A stretch of 64,000 nucleotides of DNA from Hymenopus coronatus (GCA_030762935.1 CM060900.1:399337632-399401631), one strand, 5' to 3'. Positions 26,601 to 41,505 are shown, numbered from the stretch's first letter. Notes: a model not told the origin generated them from the sequence alone. Numbers and translations: made by a program.

Positions 26601-28661
26601 GAATGTGTAATGTGACAACACCGTCTGGTACGTGATCACTCTGATGTTCACTCTGGTATGATCATTCAGAATGGGAGACTTCTCACGACACCATGATTCT
26701 TACTAATATTTGAAATGTTTCTCCAAGCTTCGATTTCTACTACCTTCAGAAGTTTCCAGAAAGTTTGTGACATAATTTTCAGGCTATTAAAGGAGAGAGG
26801 ATTGCAATGCAGGGTTGTAGTGAATTTCACTGAGTTTTGGGTGATTGGAGTGCTAGCGTGCAGTGAGGTGTGAGCCATAGATAGCGTGCAGCCATAAACT
26901 GTCAACTGTCTAACGTCGAGTGAACTACTTGTAGCAGTGATTTAAAGACGCTATTTGTAACTAATTGTTGAGTCAAAAACATGATCTAGAATGCCCATTT
27001 CTTAAATTGCTTTATTCATCAATTATATCTGAAATGAAAAGCGCTTGACGACAAAATACTAAAGCCGGAATATTTTTTTGTGAACTTAGATGCCATCCAA
27101 GCATTCTTTTCCTGTTCACCACAGAGATATTCCATTATGGATTCTTGTGTACCAAAATAAATACCATCTGGTGCTGCAACTAAAGGGGACTTTTAAGTCC
27201 AAAGCAGGTAACATTGTTTAAGAAGACACTTTAACTGAGTATCTTGAGATTCTCATGAACTCGAAATGTCTAACAACATTACAACAGAAGCCCATGTTCT
27301 TAAAAATTTGCAGGTTCACAAATTTTCTTTTTGGATTGCACTTTTTCACAGAATTATGATACATGTTAACTTTGTTTATAATCAACTACAGCATAAACTG
27401 GTAGCTGTAACTACTATTCGATGCCATCTTTGAGAATATCATTAATGGTATCAGGAATTTGACTGAGGAAACTGGAGAACATAGTGGATCTGAAATTCAA
27501 AAAACCTTATCAGTTTAACCATAGCCTGTCAAGAAGCGCAACAGCCAAGAAAGTATATGATGCTAGTTTTGCTCAGAAAAAGCCGTGTTTCCAATTTTCA
27601 AATCATCTCCACATTTGTACTCTTCTGTTGCCAAGCAGTTTTCACAGCTTCTGCAAAACGTTTCCTGAACTAGAACTAATTAAATGACAAAGAAAAATTA
27701 CAGACTGCATTCATCTGTATTAAAAAGAAAAATTCAGAAATGTTGGAGGTCATGCTTACTTCTGCAGATTAAGATTTCTCATAAATTACATTATTAATTT
27801 TTGGAAGCTTTATAACTCTTTCGTATTGCTGTAATCCTACCTATGACTATGAGTGTGCCAAAATGCTGATTTTATTCTTTGAACAGAATTACGATCTATG
27901 TGCATACCACCCTGCATGAGGAGATGGATGCTTTCAAAGGAAAGGAATCTGAAGATCTCAAATTTCAACAAAAAGTTTATTAAGATATTTCCTACCTCCA
28001 AATCGCTGATATGGTGCATGGAGCTAGTATATAAGTGGTATATTAAGGTATGTAATAATTTCATAAATTTTCTAGTAGACCTTCCACTTGCAGAAGGCAA
28101 AAGCCACCACTGAATACATTCCTATATATATACAAACAAGGAACTGTAAGTATGTTTAGTTTTTAAAAGCAATTCTGTAACTTGGTCTAATGTGTATTCT
28201 TCCAAATCTCCTTATGTTTTTTTTTTTCTTTTTCTTTTTTTTTCTGAAGCTTAAATAGTTTTGTACTTATGGTTTCTGAGTTGTACCCCATAGTATCAGT
28301 CTATGTGTTAAGTGTGGATGAATGAAGGCAAATTGCACATGCATAATGCTGTCCTCTCTAGCAATTTTTTCTACATGTATTTCTCATTTAAATTATTTTT
28401 ATTAATAACTAAGCCCAGGAAGTTAATGTTACTTGTCTACGACTTTTATTCCCTATTTTTAAATTTATGTTTTAATCATTCTTAGTCCCACAACCTATTT
28501 TGCAACCATTCAGTTTTATTAGTGTTTAATGCTAGCCAAGTCCCTAAATGGTTTAGTGCTGATAATAATCATTTATTAGCTTTTTGCTTTAGGTTTTTCC
28601 TTAGTTCTCTGCTTTACTATAATAAAATTGTTATGTCATCTAAAATAAACCAAACCAAACT
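23697..28661. other. AT-rich non-coding DNA, 5 kb
   Basis: No recognisable gene. Short unassigned ORFs lie on the minus strand at 24343-24609, 26055-26486 (143 aa) and 26666-26905, and on the plus strand at 27484-27687. None carries a motif I can name. Weak hAT-like flavour around 26.5-27.9 kb is too poor to call. Confidence 0.35.
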
Positions 28662-28815
28662 CTGTAGTACAACAGACAGCAGTCTGGTCATGGCCAACCA
28701 CCACTGCATGCCCCACCTCTGCCCATTACAAGCAACCTGGGTGGGGTGTAGTACTGGAAGGTGTGACTTGATTAGTGCCCTGAGTCCTACCCGGTTGGTT
28801 AATGCTGTTGTTCAT
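28662..28815 (-). mobile_element. SINE family 1, partial diverged copy
   Basis: Shares with the complete copy at 29575-29922, in the same order, the blocks GGGGTG(T/C)AGTA(C/T)TGGA, GTCCTACCCGG(T/C).GGTTAATGC and the 3'-side GGCC...CATCTC-like segment. The tRNA-like head is missing. Confidence 0.65.
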
Positions 28816-29010
28816 GCAACATGATTGTTATGTCATGTTATGTCATCTGCATACCCAATTGCCATCCCCATCCCCCTTCTTGTTGTACCTTCCGAAATAT
28901 TTCATTTATATATAACAGATTTGCAATATGTATTAAGGACTTTACTATTTCATCTTTGCAATATTTTTCAATGTCATTCACAAATTTATCTAGTCTGCTT
29001 ATTTATTTTG

Positions 29011-29340
29011 TATTTTAGAATACCTACCTGTTCTACAAGAAGATGTGCCTTTAGCAGTGTGACAGGGCATATGCTTCATGCACAATGGAATACCACTTCA
29101 TTTCAGTTTTGATGTTCATCAGCTTCTAAATAACAGATTCCCTGACAAATGGATCGATAGAGGTGGTCCAACCTGGCTTCCACACCTTCCAGACCTAAAC
29201 CCACAAGACTTTTATTTTTGATATATTTTCAGGCTCTGGTATAACAAACATTGGCACAAGATGGAGAGAATCTTTTTGCCCATATTGTGCAAAGCAGCAA
29301 AAGAACATATATTCATCAGAGATACAAGAGCACCTCCAGG
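29011..29340 (+). pseudogene. IS630/Tc1/mariner-superfamily transposase relic
   Basis: Reading through stops and shifts gives LEYLPVLQEDVPLAV, FMHNGIPLHFS, LNNRFPDKWIDRGGP, WLPHLPDLNPQDFYF. This is the second-catalytic-Asp region (HDGAPxHF type, here HNGIPLHF, so the Asp is Asn) and the SPDLNPxD-like block of DDE_3 transposases. The rest of the enzyme is missing. The ORF is closed and the element is dead. Confidence 0.65.
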
Positions 29341-29560
29341 ACTAAATGTGATGGCAGGTTAATTTATGTTTCACTGCTAACAGTGGACATTTTGAAAATT
29401 TCATGCCAGAGAGCATTTCATAGGAAATAATTGGTTTGTTTTTCTGTTCCTCTTTGTTCCCCATGATTAATGTACTATGAAGTGGTGGAAAATAAGTTGA
29501 AAATAAAGCATATCCATATAACATATATTCTTCTTCATGTGAGGAATGTCCTGAAAGTGC

Positions 29561-29936
29561 TTTATTTTCACATCTTACTCCATGGCACGACAGCTCACGG
29601 GGAACCTTGGCCTACCGCCCGGCCGCTGCGTCCCCCATCTCGGTCCACTACAGACGTCATGGATGGGGTGCAGTATTGGAGGGTGAGACGTGGTCAGCGC
29701 CTCGAATCCCACCGGCCGGTTAATGCGGTCCTCATGACCTGGAGCCGCTACTTCTCCATCAAGTAGCTCCTCAATTGGCCCCCCAGGGGCCTTACGAGGC
29801 TGAGTGCACCCCGGGGCCAGGTCTCCCAGCGGGGGAAAAATCCCCACGCCGGTACTGGGGATCGAACCCAGGTCTCCCGCTTGGTAAGTAGCAACGCTAC
29901 CACCGCGCTAAGGAGACGACCATTTATTTTCACATC
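29561..29936 (-). mobile_element. Full-length tRNA-derived SINE, family 1, with 14-bp target-site duplication
   Basis: The body is 29575-29922. On the minus strand it starts GGTCGTCTCCTTAGCGCGG, with box A (TAGCGCGGTGG, plus-strand 29895-29910) and box B (GGTTCGATCCC, plus-strand 29858-29868). These are RNA polymerase III promoter elements in a tRNA-like head. The body follows (GGCGTGGGGATTTTTCCCCC, GGTCATGAGGACCGC) and it ends TCGTGCCATGGAGTAA. The direct repeat TTTATTTTCACATC flanks it at 29561-29574 and 29923-29936. GC-rich head and intact promoter boxes make it the best family-1 copy here. Confidence 0.92.
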
Positions 29937-30554
29937 ATTCATCTTTTATTGTCTGTAATGCTCTAGATGCTATCAAAGCAGTTTTGTTGAAAAACAACTA
30001 TTTATTCAAAAGGAAGAGTCTGACTGTACTTTTACAACTTCTGTTCTACGGAAGAAACAGTTACTTCCCACTATTTGTTAATTTCTGGAACACTGGTGAT
30101 AAAATACTATTGGATGCCTTCTAATATGGATAAATATTAAAACAGCAGAAGAATCCTGATGTATGCCCAAGATACAATATTTGGTTTTAATACAATAAAA
30201 GATAATGGGATGGGCAAAATACTCCACTGTAAATGTTTTACTGAATGTACCCGAAATTAGCATCAGTGTGATACACAATACACTCAGGATAAGAAAGACT
30301 TTTTATCATTGATAAGGTTATGTTACAACTAGCTTAAAAATACAGTTGAAATTTTAATATCTATAAACAAGAGGTTATGGATCTCAGAAGGACTTCAGGG
30401 ATTCAAGAGGAGGCTGTGATCAATATTGACGGTTAATCCTCTGTATACTGTTGACGAGTTTTATAATATAAATACGTGACGATAGAATGTATGATTGATG
30501 TATGTAGTTTACTGACAAAGTCATGAATAGTTGTATTCAACAGACTAATAAACG

Positions 30555-30555
<1 letters not shown>
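29937..30555. other. AT-rich non-coding DNA
   Basis: Nothing recognised. Confidence 0.4.
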
Positions 30556-30630
<75 letters not shown>

Positions 30631-30646
30631 GTCTGTCTGTCTGTCT
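30556..30646. repeat. (CTAT)n/(CTGT)n microsatellite
   Basis: About 19 CTAT tetramers followed by four CTGT tetramers. Confidence 0.95.
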
Positions 30647-30744
30647 ATTTCCTATAGAGAATATCAGGAAAGGGGAATAAAGTAATTATACCAGAATTTG
30701 ATTAAGCCTAAAAGCTGTCTTTAGCTTAGTGGTAATGTTATATG

Positions 30745-31584
30745 TAACTACCACAGTTTTATTTTTATTTTTTTATTTTTATATTTTATTTTTTATTTTT
30801 TTATTTTTTTATTATTGTTTTTATTATTATTATAAATTTTATTATTATTTTTTTTATTATTATTCTTATAATTATTTTATTTTTATTATTATTTTTATTA
30901 ATATTATTTTTCTTCTTCTCATGATTATTATTTTTATTAATATTATTATTAGTATTTTTATTCTTATTATAACTATTATTGTTATATTTATTTTTATTAT
31001 TTTTATTATGACTATTATTTTTATTATTTCATTATTATTATTATTATTATTTCTATTATTATTTTATTTATTATTGTTTTAACAACTTTTATTATTATTT
31101 TATTATTATTACTATTATTAACATTATTATTATTATTATTATTACTTTATTATTATTTTACTATTATTATTTTTATTTTTTTATTATTATTTTTATAATT
31201 ATTATTTTTATTTCTTAATTATGTTTATTTTATTATTATTTTTATTATTATTTTTATTTTTATTATTATCTTTATTATAATTAATATTTTATAATTTTTA
31301 TTACTATTATTATTATTAGTATTTATTATATTTTAATTTTTTTATTATTATTACTTTTTATTATTATTTATATTTTTATTATTATTATTTTCTATTATAG
31401 TTTTTATTACTATTTTTATTATGATTATTATTTTTATTATTTTTATTATATATGTTATTATTTTTATTATTTTATTATATATGTTGTTATTATTTTTTAT
31501 TATTTTAATTATTATTATTTTTATAATTATTTTTATTAATATTTTATTTTTATTATTTTATTATTTTTATTTATTATTATTATA

Positions 31585-31618
<34 letters not shown>

Positions 31619-32058
31619 TTTATTATAATTATTATTATTCTAAATATTATATTTTGTATTATTATTTTAAGTAATTTTATTATTATTATTTTTATTATTA
31701 TATTTTTATTATTATTTTAATTATTATCATTCTTATTATAATTATTATTTTTATTTATAACTATTATTGTTATATTTATTTTTATTATTATTATTTTTAT
31801 TATGACTATTATATTTATTATTTTTTATTATTATTATTTTTATTATTACTTTAATTATTATTATTTTTACAATTTTTATTATAATTATTATTATTATTAT
31901 TTATGCTTTTATTGTTATTATTTTTATTTTTATTTTTAATATTATTATTATAATGATTATTATTATTTATAATATTATTATAATGATTATTAGTATTTTT
32001 AATATTATTATTATAATGATTATTATTATGTTAATTATTATTTTTATAATTATCTTTA

Positions 32059-32103
<45 letters not shown>

Positions 32104-32178
32104 TACCATTTTATTACTATTTTTATTATGACTCTTATTTTTAATATCTTTAGTACTATATAATTCTTATTTTTATCA

Positions 32179-32255
<77 letters not shown>

Positions 32256-32812
32256 ATTTTAATTTTTTATCATCATGATTCTTATTATTATTTTCATTTT
32301 GACAATAATTTTTATTATTTTTATTATAATAATCATTATTATTTTTATTATAATCATTATTATTACTTTTACTGTAATTATAATTGTTATTATAATTATT
32401 ATTTTTGATATTTTAATATTTTTATTATTTTTATTACTATTTTTATTATGATTTTTATTATTATTATTAGTATAATTTTTGTGTTTATTATAATTAATTA
32501 TTATTTTCATTATTTTAATTTTTTACAATAATTATTACTATTCTTATTATTTTAATTTTTTTATTAATATTCCTTTTATTATTATATTTATTATTATTTT
32601 ATCTATTTTGATTATAATTTACATTTTCATATTTATTATAATTATTATTACTATTATTACTGTTATTATTTTTATATTTATTATTATTGTTATTATTATT
32701 ATTATTTTTATTATAATTAATATTTTTATTATTATTTTCATTATTATTATTTTTATTATTGTTATTTTTATTATTACTTTTTTATAATTACTTTTTATTA
32801 TTATATTTAAAC

Positions 32813-32863
<51 letters not shown>

Positions 32864-32882
32864 TTATTATTATTATTATTAT

Positions 32883-32914
<32 letters not shown>

Positions 32915-34296
32915 TTAGTATTATTATTATTCTTTTATCATTGTTTTTCTTCCTATTATTTTTATTATGACTATTATTTATATTATTTTTATGATTATTT
33001 TTATTTTTCTTTATTATTATTTTTACTATTATTTTCATTATGACTATTATTTTTATTAATTTTATTATTATTTTTATAATTAATTTTGTTATTATTATTT
33101 TTATGATTATTATTTGTATTTATATTTTTGTTATTATTTTTATTATTATTATTATAATTATTATTTTTATTACTATTATTCTTATAATTATTCTTATTTT
33201 AATTATCAATGCTATTTTTATTATAATTATCATTATTATTTTTGTTATAATTATTATTTTTGTTATAATTATTATTTTTATTATAATTATCATTATTATT
33301 TTTATTATTATTATTATTATTATTATCTTTATTTTTATTACTATTTTATTATTACTATTATTTTTATAATTGTATTACTATTTTTATTTTTATATTATTA
33401 TTATTATTATTATTTTAATTATTATAATTTTACTGTTTTATTATTATTATTATTATTATGCTTATTATTATTAGTATCACTATTATTCTTATTATTGTTT
33501 TTATTATTATTGTTATAATTAAATTTATTATTTTTATTATTATTTTATTATTATGATTATTATGATTATTTTTATTATTTATAGTATTATTATTATTACT
33601 ATTTTTATTAAGACTATTATTTTTGTTATTTTATATTATTATTCTCTTTATATTTATTTTTATATTATTTTTAATTTTATTTTTAATACTTTTACTATTC
33701 TTATTTTTGTTATTATTATCATTATTATTATTATAATTATTATTATGTTATTTGCTATTATTTATGTAATTATTATTATTTTTATAATTATTATTTTGAG
33801 TATTTTTATTATTTTATAGTTTTTTTTATTTTATTAGTATTTTTATTATTATTTTATTATTTTTTATTATAATTACTTTTATTATTATTTTTATTATTAT
33901 AATTATTATTCTTTTATTATTGTTTTTATTACTATTATTTTTATTATTATTTTATTATGACTATTATTTTTATGATTATTTTTATTGTTATTTTTATTAT
34001 TAATATTTTTATTTATATTTTTCTTACGACTATTATTTTTATTTTAATTATCATTATTATTTTTATTATAAATATCATTATTATTTTTATTATAATAATG
34101 TTTATTATAATTATTATTATTTTTATTAATATTTTAATTATAACTATTACTATTATATTTATTTTTACTGCTATTATGATTATTTTTATTTTTATTATTG
34201 CTATGATAATTTTTATTATTATGATTATTTTAATTATTATTTATTATTATTTTTATTATAATTTTATTATGACTATTATTATTATTATTATTATTT

Positions 34297-34366
<70 letters not shown>

Positions 34367-34500
34367 CATTATTATTATTAGTATTATTATTATCATTACA
34401 ATTATCATTTTATTATAATTATGATTTTTATTATTTTATCTACTTTATTATTATAGTAATTATTATTTTTATACTTGTTATAATTATTATTATTTTTATG

Positions 34501-34599
<99 letters not shown>

Positions 34600-36675
34600 T
34601 TTATCACTATTTTTATTATGACTATTATTTTTGTTATTTTTTATTATTATATAATTATTATTTTTATAATTATTATTATTATCTTTAACCTTTTGATATC
34701 TTTATTATTTTTTATTATTATGATTACTATTATTTATTCATTTTTATTTTATCTATTATTGTTATGTTTATTTTCGTTATTAATTTTATTATGATTATTA
34801 TTTTTATTATTTTTATTATTTTTATAATGATTATAATTATTATTTTTATTATAATCAATATTATTATTTTTAGTATAATTATTATTTTTTTATTAAAATT
34901 GTTGTTTTTAATATTTTAATTTCTTATAATCTTTTATTATTATTATTTTTATATTAATTTTTATATTATTATTAGTTCTATTAATATTATTGTTTTTTAT
35001 TATAACTATTATTGTTATATTTATTTTATTAAGACTATTATTTTTGTAATTTTTTTATTATTATTATTTTTATAATTATTCCTTATATTTGATTATAATT
35101 ATTATTATATTTATATGTATTATTATTTTAATGACAATTTTTTAATTATATTTGTATTATTATTATTTTATTATTATTTTAAGTATAATTGTTATTATCA
35201 ATTTTATTTTTATTATAATTCTTTTTATAATAATTATTATTTTATTTTTATTATTTTAATTGTTATTATTTATTATTTTTTTATTATGATTATTTTTACT
35301 TTTTTATTTTATTGTTTTTAATATTCTTATTTTTATTATTATTTTTATTATTATTTACTATTGTTATTGGTATACTATTTTTATTATTTTTATTATTAAT
35401 TTTTATTATTATTTTTAGTTTTTTATTATAATAATCATTATTATTTTTAGTATTATAATTTTTATTATTATTTTTGTTATTATTATTATTTTTATTCTAA
35501 TTATTTTTATAATTACTATTATTATTATTTTTAATTGTTATTTTTATCATAATTAGTATTATTTATATTTTTATTATAAATATTAGTATTTTTATTATTA
35601 TTTGTATAATTATTATTATTATTTGTATAATTATAATTATTATTACTATTTTTATTATGACTTTTATTTTTATTATTTTTTATTATTATTATATTTATCA
35701 TTATTATTTTTATCATTATTTTCATTATTATTTTTTATTATTATTTTTATTTCTATTATTACTATTATTTTTATTATTTTTTATTATTTTTATTTTCATA
35801 TTATTTTATTTTTATTGTTATATTATTATTATTTTTATTTTTATTATTTTTTATTGTTATTTTTATTATTATTTTTTATTAGTTTTTATTTTTTTTTATT
35901 TTATTATCATATTATTAATAATTTTATTAATAATATTGTTATTATTTTTGTTTTTATTATAACTGATATTGTAATATTTATTTTTATTATTATTTTTGTA
36001 TGAGCATTATTTTTATTATTTTTATTATTATAATTATTATTATTTTTCTTATAGTTATTATTATATTTATATTTATTATTATTTTTATTATTATTATTTT
36101 ACTATAATTATTATTATTTTTATTGTTATTACAATTATTATTTATTATAATTATTGTTTTAATTATTTTAATATTATTATTATTATTATTATTATTTAAT
36201 TATTTTTATATTATTATTATTTTCAGTATTAGTTTTATTATCATAATTATTATTATTTTTATTTCTATTATTATTTTTAATATTTTTATTATTATTATTT
36301 ATATTATTATTTTTATTATAATTATTAATATTTTATTATTATTGTTAATATTATTATTCGTATTATTATTATTACTATTTTTAGTATGACTATTATTTTT
36401 ATTATTATTTATCATTATTTTTATTTTTATATTCATTTTTACATTATTATTATTTTCATTATTATTATTTTATTATTATTTTTATATATGTTATTATTAT
36501 TTTTATTTCTATTAGTACTATTTTTATTATTTTTTTATTATTTCTATTTTTATATTATTTTATTTTCATTTTTTTAATATTACTATTTATACTATTATTT
36601 TTATTATTGATTTTATTAATATTATTATTATTATTATAACTATTATTGTTATATTTGTTTCTATTATTATTTTTA
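30745..36675. repeat. ATT-rich giant low-complexity tract, left part
   Basis: Almost pure A/T with ATT and ATTTTT words on the plus strand throughout, with (ATT)n runs of 60-120 bp (for example 32180-32250, 34300-34370, 34500-34600). It is not simple slippage alone. A motif TTATGACTATTATTTTTA recurs near 31003, 33034, 33954, 34616 and 36388, with variants elsewhere. A longer block with CTTCTTCTCATGATTATTA then TTATTGTTATATTTATTTTT (30908-31020) is repeated with few changes at 40228-40345 and 40545-40645. All Ile/Tyr/Phe/Leu ORFs here are translations of the repeat. Confidence 0.95.
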
Positions 36676-39127
36676 TGATGAAGGAATAACCTGTTTCTAT
36701 GATGAGCTTCAAAATATAGTAGGTAATATAAACGCAAAGGATTATCTAATTTTGGCTGGAGATTTGAATGGTCGAGTGGGAAATCATCCAATCGATGGTT
36801 GTGTTGGATCGGAAGGAGAGCCCATTTTAAATAGTAATGGCCAAGCACTGATAGATTTTTGTAGTTATAATCATCTTAGAATAACAAACACGTTTTTTCG
36901 ACACAAAGACATACATAAATATACATGGGAAGCCAGAGGAACTAGATCATTATTAGGTTATGTCATCATTAATGAAAAACTCAAACTCTACATAAGGGAC
37001 ACAAGGGTTTATAGAGGCTCCGAAATAGATAGTGATCATTATTTAGTGCAAAGTAATTTCCAAATCACATTTCACTATATAAATTTCAAGAAATATAAAC
37101 AGCAGACAATTCCAAGGAGAAGAAGTAATAAACAATTTAAAACATATCTCCTTGAAGATGAAAGTATTAGAAGATTATACCAAAACAGATTAAAAGATAA
37201 ACTTAAACAAAATACACATGACATTGAAACAGATTGGATGAATATCAAATCAGCAATATTTCAAGCAGCATTTGAAAGTCTTGGCTGTAAAACAAAAAAG
37301 AAGAAAAAATGGCTCCGGACATGGAATGAAAATTTGAAAACATTGATAGAAAGAAAGAAGCAGTGTCATAAAAAGTGGTTGCAATCCAAAACAGAAGAAG
37401 ATTACATAGATTATAAAAAAGTTAGAGCCCAAGTCAGAAAATTAACGAGAGATTAGAAGATCAGACTGGGACAAATATGTTAAATCCTTAGAACGAGATA
37501 TAACAGGGCCACAAAGGAAAGGTTTTAAGTTAATCAAACAATTACAATTAGTAGAAAATGATAAATTGAGAATAAATAAAATATCAAAAGACGATTGGAT
37601 AAAACATTATTCTTCACTCTGGAGAGAGATAAGTGACGCAAATGCAGAGACTGATCTTGATTATGAGACCCAGGAAGATGGTTCAGAAATGGATCAAGTT
37701 TCAGAAGACGAATTACACTCAGTATTACTCAAAGCTAGAAACAGAAGGTGCCCTGGTTTAGATAATATAAGTATGGAATTTTTAAAATATGGAGGCAAAA
37801 TTTTAGAAGAAAAAAATTAAATTCTGTTTAATGACATTTGGAAAATCAACATAATACCGAAGGACTGGGAAACCGGATTAATAATAAACTTACATAAAAA
37901 GGGATCAAGAGTAAACTGTAAAAATTACAGAGGGATTTCTCTTCTTAGTTCAGCTTCCAAACTATATGCCAATATACTTAAGCATAAGTTAGAAAAATAT
38001 TCTGAAGATATGTTAGGGGAAGAACAATGTGGTTTTCGATGGGGGAGAGGATGTATGGACGCAATTTTCACTTTATCTCAGATCACAGAAAAAAGAAGAG
38101 AATTCAATTTACCACTTTTCATACTATTTGTTGATTATGAAAAAGCCTATGATAGTGTAAATAGATATAAATTATGGCAAATATTGTTAGATTATGATAT
38201 CCCATGTAAATTAATAAGAGCTAAGTCTATATACAAATTCAAAAATCCAGATTAAATATAATGATGACAATATGACAGATCCAATAATAATTAATAAAGG
38301 AGTAAGACAAGGTTGTGGACTATCTCCATCATTGTTCAATATTTACATTAACAAAATCATAGAAGACTGGAAACAAATTTCGACACATGGACTAAAATTT
38401 CATCAGAATAAATCAGTACAAATCATTTTATATGCTGATGACCAAGTTATGGTAGCCACATCAGAAGATGAATTACAGGGAGCGGCATATAAATTAAATA
38501 ATGTAGCCAAGCAGTACTCAATGAATATTAACACTGAGAAAACCAAAATTATGGCAATATGTGGAAAAAACTTAATAAGAGCCAAAATTGAATTAAACGG
38601 CATAATAATTGAACAAATTACTAGTTTTACATATTTAGGAAACTTAATTTCAGAATACCAATCTGATTTTTATATTAAAATTCAAAAATTTAATAGATTA
38701 AATGGAACAATTAAAGGACATTTTAGCAAACAGATGTCAGTGAATACAAAATTAAAAATCTACAATATTGCATCGAAAGCTGCACTTCCATTTGGAAGCG
38801 AAACATGGATTTCAAACAGCAAGGAGCACAAACAGCTAGAAGCAGCTCAAATGCTCTTGGACTTACAAGACTTGATAAGAAAAGAAATACTGACATCAGG
38901 GAAAAATTAAAAGTTGAAAACATAGTGGATGACATTAACAATTATCAACAAAATTGGATGCAACATGTCGACAGGATGGTGGATCACAGATTACCTAAAA
39001 TGGCCAGGTACTACAACCCACGAGGGAGAAGAGATAGAGGACATCCACGAAGGCAATGGCGGGATCAGTATCACCTATTCTGAGTTTCCGAGTACAGGAT
39101 TTTCTAAATCCTAAATTTCTTATTGTT
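36676..39127 (+). pseudogene. RTE-like non-LTR retrotransposon, 5'-truncated, frameshifted
   Basis: One polyprotein in pieces. 36676-37456 is the C-terminal half of an apurinic-like endonuclease (GDLNGRVGN with the catalytic Asp; last motif SDHYLVQ). After a frame change near 37450, 37566-37820 leads into RT (RRCPGLDNISMEFLK). A stop follows at 37818-37820, then NYRGISLLSS. 38010-38255 has GFRWGRGCMDAIF and motif A FVDYEKAYDSV. A shift near 38250 leads to 38272-38800 with motif B (GVRQGCGLSPSLFN) and the catalytic YADD. Another shift near 38800 leads to the C-terminal GRRDRGHPRRQW tail (to 39083). The very short 3' UTR ends in a GAT microsatellite (39128-39166), as RTE-clade elements often do. 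The 5' boundary abuts the ATT tract. Clade call is by architecture and may be off. Confidence 0.8.
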
Positions 39128-39166
39128 CATGATGATGATGGGGATGATGATGATGATGATAATTAG
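39128..39166 (+). repeat. (GAT)n tail of the LINE
   Basis: ATGATGATG-type triplets with one GGG interruption directly after the element's last codons, grading into ATT. Confidence 0.8.
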
Positions 39167-39296
39167 TATTTTTGTTATTATTTTATTATTTTTTATTATC
39201 ATTATAATTTTTATTATTTTTATTCTTATTTTTACCATTATTTACATTATTAAAATTGTTATTATTTTTATCTCTATTATTTTTTATTATTATTTC

Positions 39297-39338
<42 letters not shown>

Positions 39339-39444
39339 TATTATTATTATTATTATAATTATTATTATTATTTTTGTTATGACTATCATTTTTATTATTT
39401 TTTTATTATTATTTTTATTTTTAGTTTTTATTTTTATATTATTA

Positions 39445-39485
<41 letters not shown>

Positions 39486-41138
39486 TTTTATTATGACTAC
39501 TATTTTTATTATTTTTTATTATTATTTTTATTTTTAGTTTTTTTTATATTAATGTTATTTTAATTACTATTATTTTCATTATTTTTTATTATTATTTTTA
39601 TTTTTATTATTATTTTTATTATTATTTTTATTATGACTGTTATGTTTATTATTTTTACTATTAATGTTATTATTATTTTTATTATTTCATTTTTATTATT
39701 TTATTATTTTTATAATTCTATTATTTATTATTTTTATTATAATTATTATTATTACTATTATTACTATTATTATTATTATTATTTATTTTTTTATTATGAC
39801 TTTTATTTTATTATCTTTAGTATTAATGTTATTATTATTTTTATTATTATTTTTATTATTTTATAATTTTTATTATTTTATTATTATTATTTTATTATTA
39901 TTATTATTATTATAATTATTATTATTATTATTATTTTTGTTATTATTATTGTTATCATTATTATTTTTATTATAATTATTATATTTCAACTATATTTATA
40001 ATTATCATTTTTTTATATTTTTATTACCATTTTAAGTATTATGAGTATTATTTTTATTATTATTAATTTCATTATTATTATTTTTATTTTTATTATAGTT
40101 ATTATTTTTATTATTGTTTTTATTATAATTGTTATTATTTTTATTATAATTTTTATTTTTATAATTATTTTAAATTTCATTATTACTATAACTTTTATTA
40201 TTTTTTTAATTATTTTATTTTTATTATTATTATTTTTCTTCTTCTTGTGATTATTATTTTATTAATATTATTATTAGTATTTTTATTATAACTATTATTA
40301 TTATATTTATTTTTATTATTATTCTTATTATGACTATTATTTTTATTCTTTTATTATTATTATTATTACTATTTTCAATATTATTATTTTAATTAATTAT
40401 TATTATATTTTTGTTTATATTTTTATTATTATTATTTTTCTTATTTTTAATACTATTATTGTAATTATTATTATTATTAATTTCATTATTACTATTTTTA
40501 TAATTATTTTATTTCTATTATTATTTTTATTATTATTATTTTTCTTCTTCTTATGATTATTATTTTCACTAATATTATTATTAGTATTTTTATTTTTATA
40601 TAATTGTTATTGTTATATTTATTTTTATTATGACCATTATTTTTATTATTCTTTTTTATTATTATTTTTATTTTAATATTATTATTTTTATTATTATTTT
40701 TATAATTATTATTCTTATTATTATTATTTTTAGTATAACTATCATTATTATTCTTATTATAATTATTTTTATTTTTATTATTATTTTTATTAATAATTTT
40801 TATTATTAATATTATTATTATTATTATTACTATTACTATTTTTACTATGACTATTATTTTTTTATTATTATTTTCACTTTTACTTTTTTTTTAATATTTT
40901 TATTCTTATTTTTATTATTATTTTTATTGTTATTAGTATTTTTACTATTATTTTTATTATTTTAGTTATAATTTTTATTTTTTTTATTATTATAATCATT
41001 ATAATATTTTTATTATTATTATTTTTATTATTATTATTTTTATTTTATGTTTTGATATTATTATTTTTATTATTATTTTTATTATTATTATTATTTTTAT
41101 AATTATCATTATTATTCTTATTATAATTATTATTTTTA

Positions 41139-41197
<59 letters not shown>

Positions 41198-41505
41198 TTA
41201 TTATTATTATGACTATTATGTTTATTATTTTGATTACTATTTTGATTAGGATTATTATTATTATTATTATTCTTTTTATTATTATTATTTTTATTATTAT
41301 TTTGATAATTATAATTATTTTACTTGTTATTGTTTTATTATTTTAATTGTTATTTTTTATTTTTTATTACTTTATTATTATTATTTGTTACCAATATTTT
41401 ATTTTTATTTATTAATATTTTATTTTTATTTATTAATATTTTTTATTTATTATTATGTTTATTATTGATAAACTACTTTTTTAACTATCATCTTATTATT
41501 AAAAA
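39167..41505. repeat. ATT-rich tract, middle part
   Basis: Same composition and strand bias as the part left of the LINE, and it contains the same recurring TTATGACTATTATTTTTA-type motif (39378, 39493, 40327, 40629, 41209 and others). This supports one tract split by the LINE. Confidence 0.95.

Noticed and set aside
29855..29922. A true tRNA gene
   Set aside because: Box A and box B are present, but the sequence does not close into a cloverleaf and continues into a SINE body with target duplications.
30556..30646. CRISPR-like array
   Set aside because: Plain tetranucleotide microsatellite without spacers, in a eukaryotic context.
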